Program-made: the position numbers and the translations under genes | From: CAXBCP01 sp963977005 | GTDB taxonomy: Bacteria; Pseudomonadota; Alphaproteobacteria; MPNO01; UBA830 | Assembly: GCA_963977005.1 (NCBI GenBank) | Contig: CAXBMQ010000022.1 | Span: forward strand, 1 to 64,000 | DNA length: 64,000 nucleotides | Reading direction: 5' to 3' | Notes under the pieces: model-generated | What the model was told of the DNA's origin: nothing | Seen by the model: the letters and a program-made list of their open reading frames with translations, nothing else | Database searches by the model: none | Shown: positions 8,802-16,322 of the stretch, piece after piece | How the letters are laid out: each line of letters begins with the position of its first letter | How positions within the stretch are numbered: the stretch's first letter is position 1

Positions 8802-10444
8802 CATCTGAAGAATTGCTCTTCGTTCCGCTCGGCGGTGCCGGCGAGATCGGCATGAATATGAGCCTGTACGGGTATGACGACCGTTGGCTCATGGTCGATA
8901 TGGGAATTGCCTTCGGCGACGACACCACGCCGGGCATCGACGTGATGACGCCCGACCCGGCGTTTATCATGGACAATCTCGACCGGCTCGACGGATTGGT
9001 CATTACCCATGCCCATGAAGACCATTTGGGGGCGGTGCCGTATCTGTGGCGCAAAATCCGCTGTCCGATCTATGCAACGCCGTTTGCCTGCGGCCATTTG
9101 CGCCGCAAGCTCGATTACAGCGGCATGCTGCACGAGGTGGACCTGATCGAGGTTCCCGTCGGCGGCGGTTTCAAGGCGGGGCCTTTTTCGGTCGACCTCG
9201 TACCGGCCGCGCATTCCATCCCGGAGGCGAATATCCTGGCCATCCGCACCGGCGCCGGGCTGGTGGTTCATGCCACCGACTGGAAGCTGGACCCGGAACC
9301 GCTGGTCGGCAAGCCGACGGACGAGGCGGCGCTCCGGGCACTCGGCGATGAGGACGTATTGGCGCTGGTATGCGATTCAACGAACGTCTTCGTTGACGGC
9401 GAAGCCGGTTCCGAGGCCGTTCTGCGCGAAAGCCTGGTCGAAATTATCGGCAAATGCACGGGCCGCGTTGCCCTGGCAACATTCGCGAGCAACGTGGCCC
9501 GGGTCGCGACGGTCAACTATGCGGCGACGAAGACAGGCCGGAACCCTAGCCTGGTCGGGCGCTCGCTGTGGCGCAGCGTCGATATCAGCCGGGAATGCGG
9601 GTACCTGCAAGACATCGAGCCGTTCGTGCCGGAATCGGAAATCCGTTTTATCCCGCCGGAAAAAATTCTCATGGGCGTGACAGGCAGTCAGGGAGAGCCG
9701 CGCTCGGCTCTGTCGCGCATTGCCGACGGCTCTCACCAGAGTGTCTCGCTCGAACCGGGCGATACAGTCATTTTTTCATCCCGCGAAATTCCGGGAAACG
9801 AGTTGTCGATCGGCAAGGTGCAGAACCAGTTGGTCCGCAAGGGCGTGAAGGTGCTGACAGAGCATGACGGGTTCGTGCACGTGTCCGGTCACCCGGCGCG
9901 GGGCGAACTGATGCGGATGTATCAGTGGCTGAGGCCGCAGATGCTGGTGCCTGTGCATGGCGAATTGCGGCATCTGCAGGAACAGGAACGCTTCGCGCGC
10001 GACTGCCAGATTCCGCATACGGCCATTGCCGAAAACGGGACAATGCTGAGCATCTCGAAGAACGGTGTCGAGGCGGTGGACCACGTCGAGACCGGCAGGC
10101 TCGCCGTCGACGGCAATCGTCTTGTACCGATAGGCGGCAGCGTCCTGCGGGAACGAAACAGGTTGCGCATCAATGGTGCCGCCGTTGCGACCGTTGTGGT
10201 CGATGCGGCCGGCAAGGTGCTGGGCGATCCGCAATTGACCGTGCAGGGCGTTCTGGACGATACCGAGGACGAAAGCTGGGACGATGCGATCGATGCCGTC
10301 ATCGAGGCGGTCAACGCCTTGCCTGCCAAGAAGCGGCGCGATGACGAAGAAGTCGCCGAAGCGGCGCGTATTGCCGTGCGCCGGTCGTTACGCGAAAGTA
10401 TCGGCAAGCGTCCGGTGACGGACATCCATGTGGTGAGAGTTTGA
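8798..10444 (+). CDS. rnj: Ribonuclease J
   Basis: Metallo-beta-lactamase/beta-CASP ribonuclease with endo- and 5'-3' exonuclease activity in RNA maturation and decay. The 548 residues start with PLGGAGEIGMN and carry the metal motif THAHEDHLG (H71, H73, D75, H76). Further conserved segments are ALVCDSTNV, the beta-CASP core and VSGHPARGEL. Length matches alphaproteobacterial RNase J. It is translationally coupled to coaX. The methylmalonyl-CoA epimerase gene often found just downstream in related genomes is absent; a DUF1467 gene follows after 4 bases. Confidence 0.95.
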   Translation: MTSEELLFVPLGGAGEIGMNMSLYGYDDRWLMVDMGIAFGDDTTPGIDVMTPDPAFIMDNLDRLDGLVITHAHEDHLGAVPYLWRKIRCPIYATPFACGHLRRKLDYSGMLHEVDLIEVPVGGGFKAGPFSVDLVPAAHSIPEANILAIRTGAGLVVHATDWKLDPEPLVGKPTDEAALRALGDEDVLALVCDSTNVFVDGEAGSEAVLRESLVEIIGKCTGRVALATFASNVARVATVNYAATKTGRNPSLVGRSLWRSVDISRECGYLQDIEPFVPESEIRFIPPEKILMGVTGSQGEPRSALSRIADGSHQSVSLEPGDTVIFSSREIPGNELSIGKVQNQLVRKGVKVLTEHDGFVHVSGHPARGELMRMYQWLRPQMLVPVHGELRHLQEQERFARDCQIPHTAIAENGTMLSISKNGVEAVDHVETGRLAVDGNRLVPIGGSVLRERNRLRINGAAVATVVVDAAGKVLGDPQLTVQGVLDDTEDESWDDAIDAVIEAVNALPAKKRRDDEEVAEAARIAVRRSLRESIGKRPVTDIHVVRV

Positions 10445-10448
10445 TCGA

Positions 10449-10694
10449 ATGACCTGGTTTTCCGCTGCACTCGTTTTCGTCGTGATCTGGTGGCTGGTCT
10501 TTTTCATGTCGTTGCCCATCGGTGCGCGTTCCTATCATGAGGCGGGCGAAGAAGTGGAAACCGGCAATGTGTCGAGCGCGCCGATGCGTCCGCGCATCTG
10601 GCTAAAGGCCGGTATCTCGACGCTGATAGCGATCGTGCTGACGATCGGCGTCTATTTCCTGATCGACAGCGGCACGCTCAGTTTCCGGCCCTGA
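10449..10694 (+). CDS. DUF1467 family small inner-membrane protein
   Basis: An 81-residue protein with two predicted membrane helices (about residues 4-24 and 53-73) linked by a short polar loop that contains the conserved IGARSYHEAGEEVETGN segment. This matches the DUF1467 family, found almost only in Alphaproteobacteria and commonly between rnj and proS. Its function is unknown. It begins 4 bases after rnj and is probably co-transcribed with it. The neighbour downstream, allA, is convergent. Confidence 0.85.
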   Translation: MTWFSAALVFVVIWWLVFFMSLPIGARSYHEAGEEVETGNVSSAPMRPRIWLKAGISTLIAIVLTIGVYFLIDSGTLSFRP

Positions 10695-10727
10695 GCTTTG
10701 CCGGGCCTGACCTACACCGGGCCGGAC

Positions 10728-11228
10728 TCAGACGTGAAGGCTGGCACCGTTTCCCTCGAACCAGACCTCGTCGCAGTTCTGGCCGGGCCCGCCGCGGTCG
10801 ACCACCAGAAAGTCGGAATCGGGCCTGACGACGAGTAACGGATGGTGCCAGATGCCCGGTCGGTAGTTCACACCCTGACGCCCGTTTGCATGGAATGCCC
10901 GCAATTCGCTGACATCCGGCGTCCCGTCAGATGGCGCAACGACGACAAACCAGTCCCGGTCCTGCATCGGGATGAATGCCTGCGATCCCAGGGGATGGCG
11001 TTCGACCATGCGTATGGCGATGGGCTGCGGGCGCGGTTGCCCGCGAAAGATACTTATCAGCGGACTGCCGCCCCCGGCGGAGACGTCGATACCGGCAAGA
11101 TCGTGGAAGCGCTCGGTCGTCCCCTCGTTGATCGACAGGCGCTGCGCGCTATCGGTCTCGATGACGTCGCCGAAGGGCGCGAATGCTTCTTTCGTCAGGG
11201 GGGCAGGGAAGAGTTCGAGCGTATCCAG
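10728..11228 (-). CDS. allA: Ureidoglycolate lyase (probable CTG start)
   Basis: Cleaves ureidoglycolate to glyoxylate and urea, the last step of this purine pathway. An ATG at 11009 would give only the C-terminal 93 residues, but the frame continues upstream and encodes the full family N-terminus (PLTKEAFAPFGDVIE, then RLSINEGTTERFHDLAG). No ATG, GTG or TTG is available there. CTG 11228 reads (M)DTLELFPAPL, has GGAGG (11236-11240) seven bases before it and aligns with the AllA N-terminus, giving 166 residues, the family length. Motifs VERHPLGSQAFIP and GVNYRPGIWHHPL are intact. It follows alc after two bases as the last gene of the minus-strand operon. Confidence 0.87.
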   Translation of the reverse strand: MDTLELFPAPLTKEAFAPFGDVIETDSAQRLSINEGTTERFHDLAGIDVSAGGGSPLISIFRGQPRPQPIAIRMVERHPLGSQAFIPMQDRDWFVVVAPSDGTPDVSELRAFHANGRQGVNYRPGIWHHPLLVVRPDSDFLVVDRGGPGQNCDEVWFEGNGASLHV

Positions 11229-11230
11229 GT

Positions 11231-12262
11231 TCAGTCCTCCTGTGCCAGTGGCCCGAATATCCGGACCCGGCTGACGCCGCCGTCAGGGAAGATATTGAGG
11301 CGGATATGCGTGATCGGCCCGATCTCGTTGATCGCGGGACCCTCGAATTCGTGGATATGGTCCATCTGGAGCTTTTGCTCACCCATCAGTTCCGGCCAGC
11401 CTTCGCTGGCGGCCACGATGTCGCCATCCGCCATGTCTTCCATGTACGCGGCCTGAATGCTGCAGCGATCGGGATAGTTGCCTTTGAAATGGGCCGTGTC
11501 GATATGGATTTTCCGGGCGTGTCCGGGCGCGCCCAGTGCGATGACGATCCAGTCATTGCCGGGGCCGCGGCGGCGGCGTGTTTCCCAGCCGTCGCCCATG
11601 TTCTGGCCGCGCCCCGGGGTCAGGATGATCCAGGGGTCGCCGTAATGTGCGTCGCTGTATCCGATGACCCGTCCGGCGTTGATAACCGCTGACAATTCAT
11701 GGTGACCGGCCGGGTCCTGGCGCTTCCATTCGCAGACGGGGGTTCCCCAGACGCGGAACCGGGCGATACCGCCATCCGGAAAGATGTTGAGCCGCAGCAC
11801 GTTATAGGGGCGGTCATCTTCGGTGGCGAAAAGGTTCTGGCTGTCGGGTGCCAGGTCCGATTGTGCCACGATCTCGGTCCAGACCGTATTTTCGTCCGGC
11901 AACCCGTCGACGAGGGCGCCTTCGATGGAGGCAAAAGGCGGATGATTGCCGGTGAAAAACCGGGTGTTCAGTTCGAACCCTGCCAGGACGCCCTTGGCGC
12001 CAAGCTGGACGATGCAGTGATCGTGTCCGCCCTGGCGGCGGCGGCGGGATTCCCATCCGTCCATCCATTTGCCGTGCTCGTCATATCGGTCGGGGAAAAA
12101 GATGGGCGGCGCGTCGTTCAGCATGCGGTCTGCCGCGCCGAAGAAATCGTCGCTGACCTCGACGATGTTCGCGCCAAGCCGGGGAGAGGCGAGGTTTACG
12201 CTGCCGAGGGCAAAATCCGGTTTGTCTTCGGTTGCCCGGATGGCGGTAGAGGTGTCGGACAT
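11231..12262 (-). CDS. alc: Allantoicase
   Basis: Hydrolyses allantoate to ureidoglycolate and urea. The 343 residues consist of two copies of the allantoicase jelly-roll domain; the repeats are obvious from KWMDGWESRRRRQGGHD in the first and NMGDGWETRRRRGPGND in the second. Length fits the family. It starts 3 bases after the uraD stop and ends 2 bases before the probable allA start, so it is mid-operon. Presence of Alc instead of AllC indicates that nitrogen leaves as two ureas and not as ammonia. Confidence 0.95.
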   Translation of the reverse strand: MSDTSTAIRATEDKPDFALGSVNLASPRLGANIVEVSDDFFGAADRMLNDAPPIFFPDRYDEHGKWMDGWESRRRRQGGHDHCIVQLGAKGVLAGFELNTRFFTGNHPPFASIEGALVDGLPDENTVWTEIVAQSDLAPDSQNLFATEDDRPYNVLRLNIFPDGGIARFRVWGTPVCEWKRQDPAGHHELSAVINAGRVIGYSDAHYGDPWIILTPGRGQNMGDGWETRRRRGPGNDWIVIALGAPGHARKIHIDTAHFKGNYPDRCSIQAAYMEDMADGDIVAASEGWPELMGEQKLQMDHIHEFEGPAINEIGPITHIRLNIFPDGGVSRVRIFGPLAQED

Positions 12263-12265
12263 GTG

Positions 12266-12802
12266 CTAGTTTTCCTGAAAGAGGGCTTCGATACGGAGAA
12301 GGGCGATCCGGTGGACCTGCTTGAGCGCTTCGGCGAACTCGGTTTCGGCGTCGTTATCGATCCGTGACCGGAAGTTTTCGAGTATTTCCTGCCGGTTCCG
12401 TCCGCGTACCGCGAGGATATAGGGAAAGCCGAAAGTTTCCTTGTAGCGGTCGTTGAGCGACTGGAATTCCGAGAACTCCCCGGGCGTGCATTCGTCAAGC
12501 CGGGCACTTGCCTGTTCGCTGGTGGATTCCGCGGTCAGTTCGCCGGCAACCGCGAGCTTACCGGCAAGATCCGGGTGGGCCCGCAGCAACGCGAGCTTCC
12601 TGTCCTCATCCGCCTCGTCCACGATCGTGCGAAGGGTATCGTGCAGGCCGGCAACGGTGTCCTGGGTACCGGTGAGCCCGTCGGCATAGGCGGCTTCGGC
12701 AATCCAAGGGGAATGCTCGTAAACCCCACCGAAGACTTCGACGAACCCGTCGCGGGTCATGTGGCTGGGCAGATAGCGGCGGTTTTCGTTTGCGGCCTCC
12801 AT
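12266..12802 (-). CDS. uraD: 2-oxo-4-hydroxy-4-carboxy-5-ureidoimidazoline (OHCU) decarboxylase
   Basis: Decarboxylates OHCU to (S)-allantoin. The ATG at 12802 overlaps the puuE stop by one base and gives 178 residues; the longer open frame upstream is puuE read in another frame. A second in-frame ATG (12748, MTRDGFVEVFGGVYEHS) is a possible alternative closer to the family start. Family hallmarks are the N-terminal FGGVYEHSPWIAEAAY, the catalytic histidine in LLRAHPDLAGK, and FPYILAVRGRNRQEIL. It sits between puuE and alc. Confidence 0.94.
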   Translation of the reverse strand: MEAANENRRYLPSHMTRDGFVEVFGGVYEHSPWIAEAAYADGLTGTQDTVAGLHDTLRTIVDEADEDRKLALLRAHPDLAGKLAVAGELTAESTSEQASARLDECTPGEFSEFQSLNDRYKETFGFPYILAVRGRNRQEILENFRSRIDNDAETEFAEALKQVHRIALLRIEALFQEN

Positions 12803-13740
12803 CAGGAACTCCCTCCCGTGTCGTAGGGGTGATGGGCGCGCCAGTGGCGGGCGATATCGATCCGCCGGCAGAACCAGACGTCTTCGTGGCGTTGGGCATA
12901 CTCGACAAATCGCTTGAGGGCGGCAAAGCGGCCCGGACGGCCGGCCAGGCGGCAGTGCAGCCCGACAGACATCATCTTCGGTGTCTCGGCGCCTTCTTCG
13001 TACAGCGTATCGAAGGAATCCTTCAGGTAGGCGAAAAACTGGTCGCCGGAATTGAACCCCTGTGCGGACGCGAACCGCATGTCGTTGGCGTCCAGCGTGT
13101 AGGGGACAACGAGGTGGGGTTCGCCGGCGGCCTCGGTCCAGTACGGCAGGTCGTCGTTGTAGTCGTCCGCGTCGTAGAGAAAGCCGCCTTCCTCCGCGAC
13201 GAGGCGGCGGGTGTTCGGGCTGGTCCGGCCGGTATACCAGCCGAGCGGGCGTTCGCCGCAAAGCCGCGTATGGATCTCGATGGCCTTTTCCATATGTTCG
13301 CGCTCGGTCTCTTCCGGCACGTACTGGTAATCGATCCAGCGCCATCCATGACTGCACATTTCGTGCCCGGCCTTCAGCGCCGCGTCGACGACGGCGGGAT
13401 TGCGTTCCATCGCCATGGCAATGGCAAAAAACGTCACGGGAATCCCGGCGCGGTCGAACAGGCGCAGCAGGCGCCACACACCGGCGCGGCTGCCATACTC
13501 ATAGATGGATTCCATGCTCATGTGGCGTACGCCTTCGCGGGCGTCCGCACCGATAATTTCCGACAGGAACGCCTCGGACGCCCTGTCGCCGTGCAGGATC
13601 GCGTTTTCGCCGCCTTCTTCGTAGTTGATGACAAACTGAACGGCGATCCGCGCACTGCCGGGCCAGTCCGCCCGGGGCGGGGTTGCGCCGTACCCGGCCA
13701 TGTCGCGCGGATAGACGTCGGGGGAGGAGGGGCTTGTCAT
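12802..13740 (-). CDS. puuE: Allantoinase, polysaccharide-deacetylase type (PuuE)
   Basis: Hydrolyses allantoin to allantoate using a polysaccharide-deacetylase fold, unrelated to the amidohydrolase AllB. The 312 residues show PuuE signatures: RIAVQFVINYEEGGENA near the N-terminus, GHEMCSHGWRWIDYQ (His-rich site), and ERPLGWYTGRTSPNTR. The neighbours in urate breakdown separate it from chitin deacetylases. It is first of the structural genes in the minus-strand operon, 26 bases downstream of the GntR regulator gene and overlapping uraD by one base. Confidence 0.95.
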   Translation of the reverse strand: MTSPSSPDVYPRDMAGYGATPPRADWPGSARIAVQFVINYEEGGENAILHGDRASEAFLSEIIGADAREGVRHMSMESIYEYGSRAGVWRLLRLFDRAGIPVTFFAIAMAMERNPAVVDAALKAGHEMCSHGWRWIDYQYVPEETEREHMEKAIEIHTRLCGERPLGWYTGRTSPNTRRLVAEEGGFLYDADDYNDDLPYWTEAAGEPHLVVPYTLDANDMRFASAQGFNSGDQFFAYLKDSFDTLYEEGAETPKMMSVGLHCRLAGRPGRFAALKRFVEYAQRHEDVWFCRRIDIARHWRAHHPYDTGGSS

Positions 13741-13766
13741 TGCGGCTTGCTCACCTTTCTACTGCT

Positions 13767-14459
13767 CTACTGCGCGGCGACGACATCGGCGAATACCGAC
13801 CGCAGGTCGTTCCGGGTTTCCGGCGTCTCCAGCATCAGCCGGCGTTCGCAGGCCGACAGGTGTTCGCGCATGATCGTCCGGCTGATTTCGGCATCGCCAC
13901 TCGCGATCGCGGCGATAAGCCGGTCATGGTCGTCATCGTCGCACATGCCGTGTCCCGCGGGAACGTAGCGCGCGATCGCAAGCGATGTCTGGGCGACGAG
14001 TTGACGCAACAGTTCGCGAAGCGGCCGGTTACCCGCGATCTCGGCCAGTTTGAGGTGAAAGTCGCCGGACAGGCGAATGGCGCCGCTGATATCCTGCGCG
14101 GCGATGCATTCATGCTCGCGGCGTGTCATGCTCTTTAGCGCATCCGTGTCCGTCCGGCGGCACTTCTTTGCGGCTTCGGCCACGATTCCGTCTTCGAGAA
14201 GCCTGCGCGCCTCGAAAATCTCGCGGACTTCGCGCGAATCCGGTGCGGCGATGATCGCGCCCCGGTTCGGCCGCAGTTCGACCACCCGGTCGAGCGACAA
14301 ACGCAGCAGGACCTTGCGGATGATGGTGCGGCTGACGCCGAAGACGTCGCAAAGCTCGGCTTCCGTCAGCTTGGTTTCGGGGCGCAGCCTTTGCTCAAGG
14401 ATCGCACCGAAGACCTGATCGTAAATCCAGGCTTCGGAAGGCTTTTTGTTCCGTTTCAT
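13767..14459 (-). CDS. GntR-family (FCD) transcriptional regulator of purine degradation
   Basis: A 230-residue regulator with an N-terminal GntR winged helix-turn-helix (about 10-75, including LTEAELCDVFGVSRTIIRKV) and a C-terminal all-helical FCD effector domain (about 80-210). The FCD histidines for metal or ligand binding are visible in DFHLKLAEIAGN and MREHLSACERR. It is divergent from uraH and heads the puuE-uraD-alc-allA operon. A perfect palindrome lies 33 bases upstream of its start and a close copy lies in front of uraH, so self-control and control of both operons is likely. The effector is unknown; a purine catabolite is inferred from context. Confidence 0.9.
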   Translation of the reverse strand: MKRNKKPSEAWIYDQVFGAILEQRLRPETKLTEAELCDVFGVSRTIIRKVLLRLSLDRVVELRPNRGAIIAAPDSREVREIFEARRLLEDGIVAEAAKKCRRTDTDALKSMTRREHECIAAQDISGAIRLSGDFHLKLAEIAGNRPLRELLRQLVAQTSLAIARYVPAGHGMCDDDDHDRLIAAIASGDAEISRTIMREHLSACERRLMLETPETRNDLRSVFADVVAAQ

Positions 14460-14491
14460 GAAGGAATATCCGGTTCCATGTGTATTTTATA

Positions 14492-14503
14492 ATTGTATAC
14501 AAT
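14492..14503. promoter_or_regulatory. Candidate GntR operator 1, perfect 12-base palindrome
   Basis: ATTGTATACAAT is its own reverse complement and has the T-G-T...A-C-A layout typical of FCD-type GntR operators. It lies 33 bases upstream of the regulator's start codon and overlaps a TATAAT hexamer (14488-14493), so binding would block transcription. The assignment is inferred from position, symmetry and the second copy at 14715. Confidence 0.6.
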
Positions 14504-14714
14504 CTGAATAACAACATGGCTGTCCCGGATCGCGTCGGTGTACGGCATGTTCTCGCTTCCCGATCCGCCTACAGGATGGGCACAGTGCCTCATTTCTGGC
14601 CTTTTGCGCCGTTATGCGTGGGCCTGGTCACCCGGAACGGGATAATCGGGTTGCGTCCGGTTTCCGCGACAGGTAGGGTTTTCTGCATCGGTTGGAAAAA
14701 GAAAAACAACGCCA

Positions 14715-14726
14715 ATCGGATACAAT
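14715..14726. promoter_or_regulatory. Candidate GntR operator 2 in front of uraH
   Basis: ATCGGATACAAT matches operator 1 at 10 of 12 positions and keeps one perfect half-site. It ends 21 bases before the uraH ATG, a position where a bound repressor would stop transcription or initiation. Two matching sites at opposite ends of the divergent region suggest joint control, perhaps with a DNA loop. Confidence 0.5.
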
Positions 14727-14747
14727 TACTATGCGGGGCGATTCAGG

Positions 14748-15101
14748 ATGGGGCGTCTGACAACTCACATTCTCGATACGGCCAGCGGCTCTCCGGCGGC
14801 GGGTGTGCCGATAGAGCTGTTTTCGCTCGCCGGCGACGACCGGCGGCGGATTGCCGGAGCATCGACGAATGACGACGGGCGGGTCGACGGCCCGCTGCTG
14901 GAAGGTGACGCTTTCCGTCCCGGTGTTTACGAACTGCTGTTTCATGTCGGCGACTATCTTCGTGCGCGGGGCGCGGAGCTTCCATCTCCGGCCTTTCTCG
15001 ACGTCGTGCCGATCCGTTTCGGTATCGCGTCGCCGGACGAGCATTATCATGTTCCGCTGCTGATCTCGCCCTACGGGTATTCAACCTATCGGGGGAGCTA
15101 G
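14748..15101 (+). CDS. uraH: 5-hydroxyisourate hydrolase
   Basis: Transthyretin-like enzyme that hydrolyses 5-hydroxyisourate to OHCU, the step after urate oxidation. The 117 residues start GRLTTHILDTASGSPAAGVP (family N-terminus with catalytic His) and end with the diagnostic YRGS tetrapeptide (114-117), which separates HIU hydrolases from true transthyretins. The internal HYHVPLLISPYGYSTY segment carries the second active-site histidine. It is the first gene of the plus-strand operon, 6 bases before puuD. Confidence 0.96.
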   Translation: MGRLTTHILDTASGSPAAGVPIELFSLAGDDRRRIAGASTNDDGRVDGPLLEGDAFRPGVYELLFHVGDYLRARGAELPSPAFLDVVPIRFGIASPDEHYHVPLLISPYGYSTYRGS

Positions 15102-15107
15102 GCCGGA

Positions 15108-16322
15108 ATGCTTGAAATCGCCTATGCCGACTGGCTGAACCTTGGTTTCAGGTGGCTGCACGTCATCGCCGGTATCTCGTGGATCGGCACGTCTTTCTAT
15201 TTCATCTTTCTCGATCTGAGCCTGCGCAAGCACGCGAACCTGCCCGAAGGGGTCGGCGGCGAATCCTGGAACGTGCATGGCGGCGGCTTTTACCTGATGC
15301 GCAAATACGTGGTCGCGCCCGCCGAACTGCCCAGGGAACTGCACTGGTTCAAGTACGAAGCCTATGTCACCTGGCTCTCCGGCTTTGCGCTGTTGGCAGT
15401 GATCTATTACTGGGGCGCCGAGAGCTACCTGATTGACCGGGACGTGCTTGACCTGGAATCGTGGGAAGCGATCCTGATCAGCATGGCGTTCTTCGCGTCG
15501 GGCTGGATCATCTACGACCTGCTCTGCCGCTCGCCGTTCAGTTCGCATTCGCTCCTGCTGTCGGCGGCCGTATTCGCGCTGATCGCCTTTTCCGCCTATT
15601 TCCTGACCCACCTTTTCAGCGGGCGGGCCGCCTTCGTTCATGTCGGCGCCATGGTGGGCTCGATCATGGTCGGGAACGTGTTTTTCATCATTATTCCCAA
15701 CCAGAAAAAGGTCGTGAAATCTCTCCTCGCGGGAGAAGAACCCGATCCGCGTCTCGGCGCGATCGGCAAGCACCGCTCCACCCATAACAACTACCTGACC
15801 CTGCCGGTCATCCTGATGATGATCAGCCAGCATTACCCCATGCTGTACGACAACGAGCACAGCTGGCTGGTCGTGACGCTGATCCTGCTGGTCGGGGCCT
15901 CGATTCGCCATTTCTTCAACCTGATGCATACCGGCAAGCCGATTTTCACGCTGCGCTGGCAGTGGCCGACAGCGGCGGTGCTGATGGCGGTGCTGATTGC
16001 CTACCTGAGCTGGCAGCCCGCGCCCGACCCCAATGCGGAGAAGGCGGAGGTGCCGTCGGCGCTCGACGTGCTGGCAATCGCGCAGTCGCGCTGTGTCTCC
16101 TGCCATGCGGTAAAACCGTCCGATCCCGATGTCGAAAAGGCGCCCGGCGGCGTGATGCTGGAAACAGCGGCCGATATCCGCAAACACAGCGCGCGGATAC
16201 TCAAACAATCCGTCCTGTCGAAAGCGATGCCGCTGGGCAACAAGACCAAAATGACCGAGGCAGAGCGCAAGGCGCTTGGCCTGTGGATCCGCAGCGGCAT
16301 GCCGGAAGGCGAAAAAGAGTGA
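15108..16322 (+). CDS. puuD: Membrane urate oxidase with C-terminal cytochrome c (PuuD)
   Basis: Oxidises urate to 5-hydroxyisourate, replacing soluble uricase. The 404 residues have several membrane helices in the first ~310 (urate oxidase N domain, including LHVIAGISWIGTSFYF and KHRSTHNNYLTLPVI). A periplasmic cytochrome c domain follows with haem motif CVSCH (C329-H333) and a probable axial methionine at M374 (KAMPLGN). Electrons should therefore enter the respiratory chain through cytochrome c instead of making hydrogen peroxide. The stop overlaps the xdhA GTG start. Confidence 0.94.
   Translation: MLEIAYADWLNLGFRWLHVIAGISWIGTSFYFIFLDLSLRKHANLPEGVGGESWNVHGGGFYLMRKYVVAPAELPRELHWFKYEAYVTWLSGFALLAVIYYWGAESYLIDRDVLDLESWEAILISMAFFASGWIIYDLLCRSPFSSHSLLLSAAVFALIAFSAYFLTHLFSGRAAFVHVGAMVGSIMVGNVFFIIIPNQKKVVKSLLAGEEPDPRLGAIGKHRSTHNNYLTLPVILMMISQHYPMLYDNEHSWLVVTLILLVGASIRHFFNLMHTGKPIFTLRWQWPTAAVLMAVLIAYLSWQPAPDPNAEKAEVPSALDVLAIAQSRCVSCHAVKPSDPDVEKAPGGVMLETAADIRKHSARILKQSVLSKAMPLGNKTKMTEAERKALGLWIRSGMPEGEKE

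Larger units (their letters stand above)
14460..14747. promoter_or_regulatory. Divergent promoter region between the regulator gene and uraH
   Basis: A 288-base non-coding gap, AT-rich at its left end. It holds two related palindromic sites (14492-14503 and 14715-14726) and a TATAAT hexamer (14488-14493). Open frames across the gap have no recognisable protein features. Both purine operons must be transcribed from here. Exact promoters cannot be assigned from sequence alone. Confidence 0.6.

Noticed and set aside
12266..13477. A 403-codon minus-strand frame that seems to fuse an unknown N-terminal part to UraD
   Set aside because: The N-terminal ~225 codons are puuE in another frame; the real uraD start is ATG 12802, overlapping the puuE stop.
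14480..14872. A 130-codon plus-strand frame across the divergent promoter region and the uraH start
   Set aside because: It starts within the candidate operator, overlaps uraH in another frame, and has no protein-like features.
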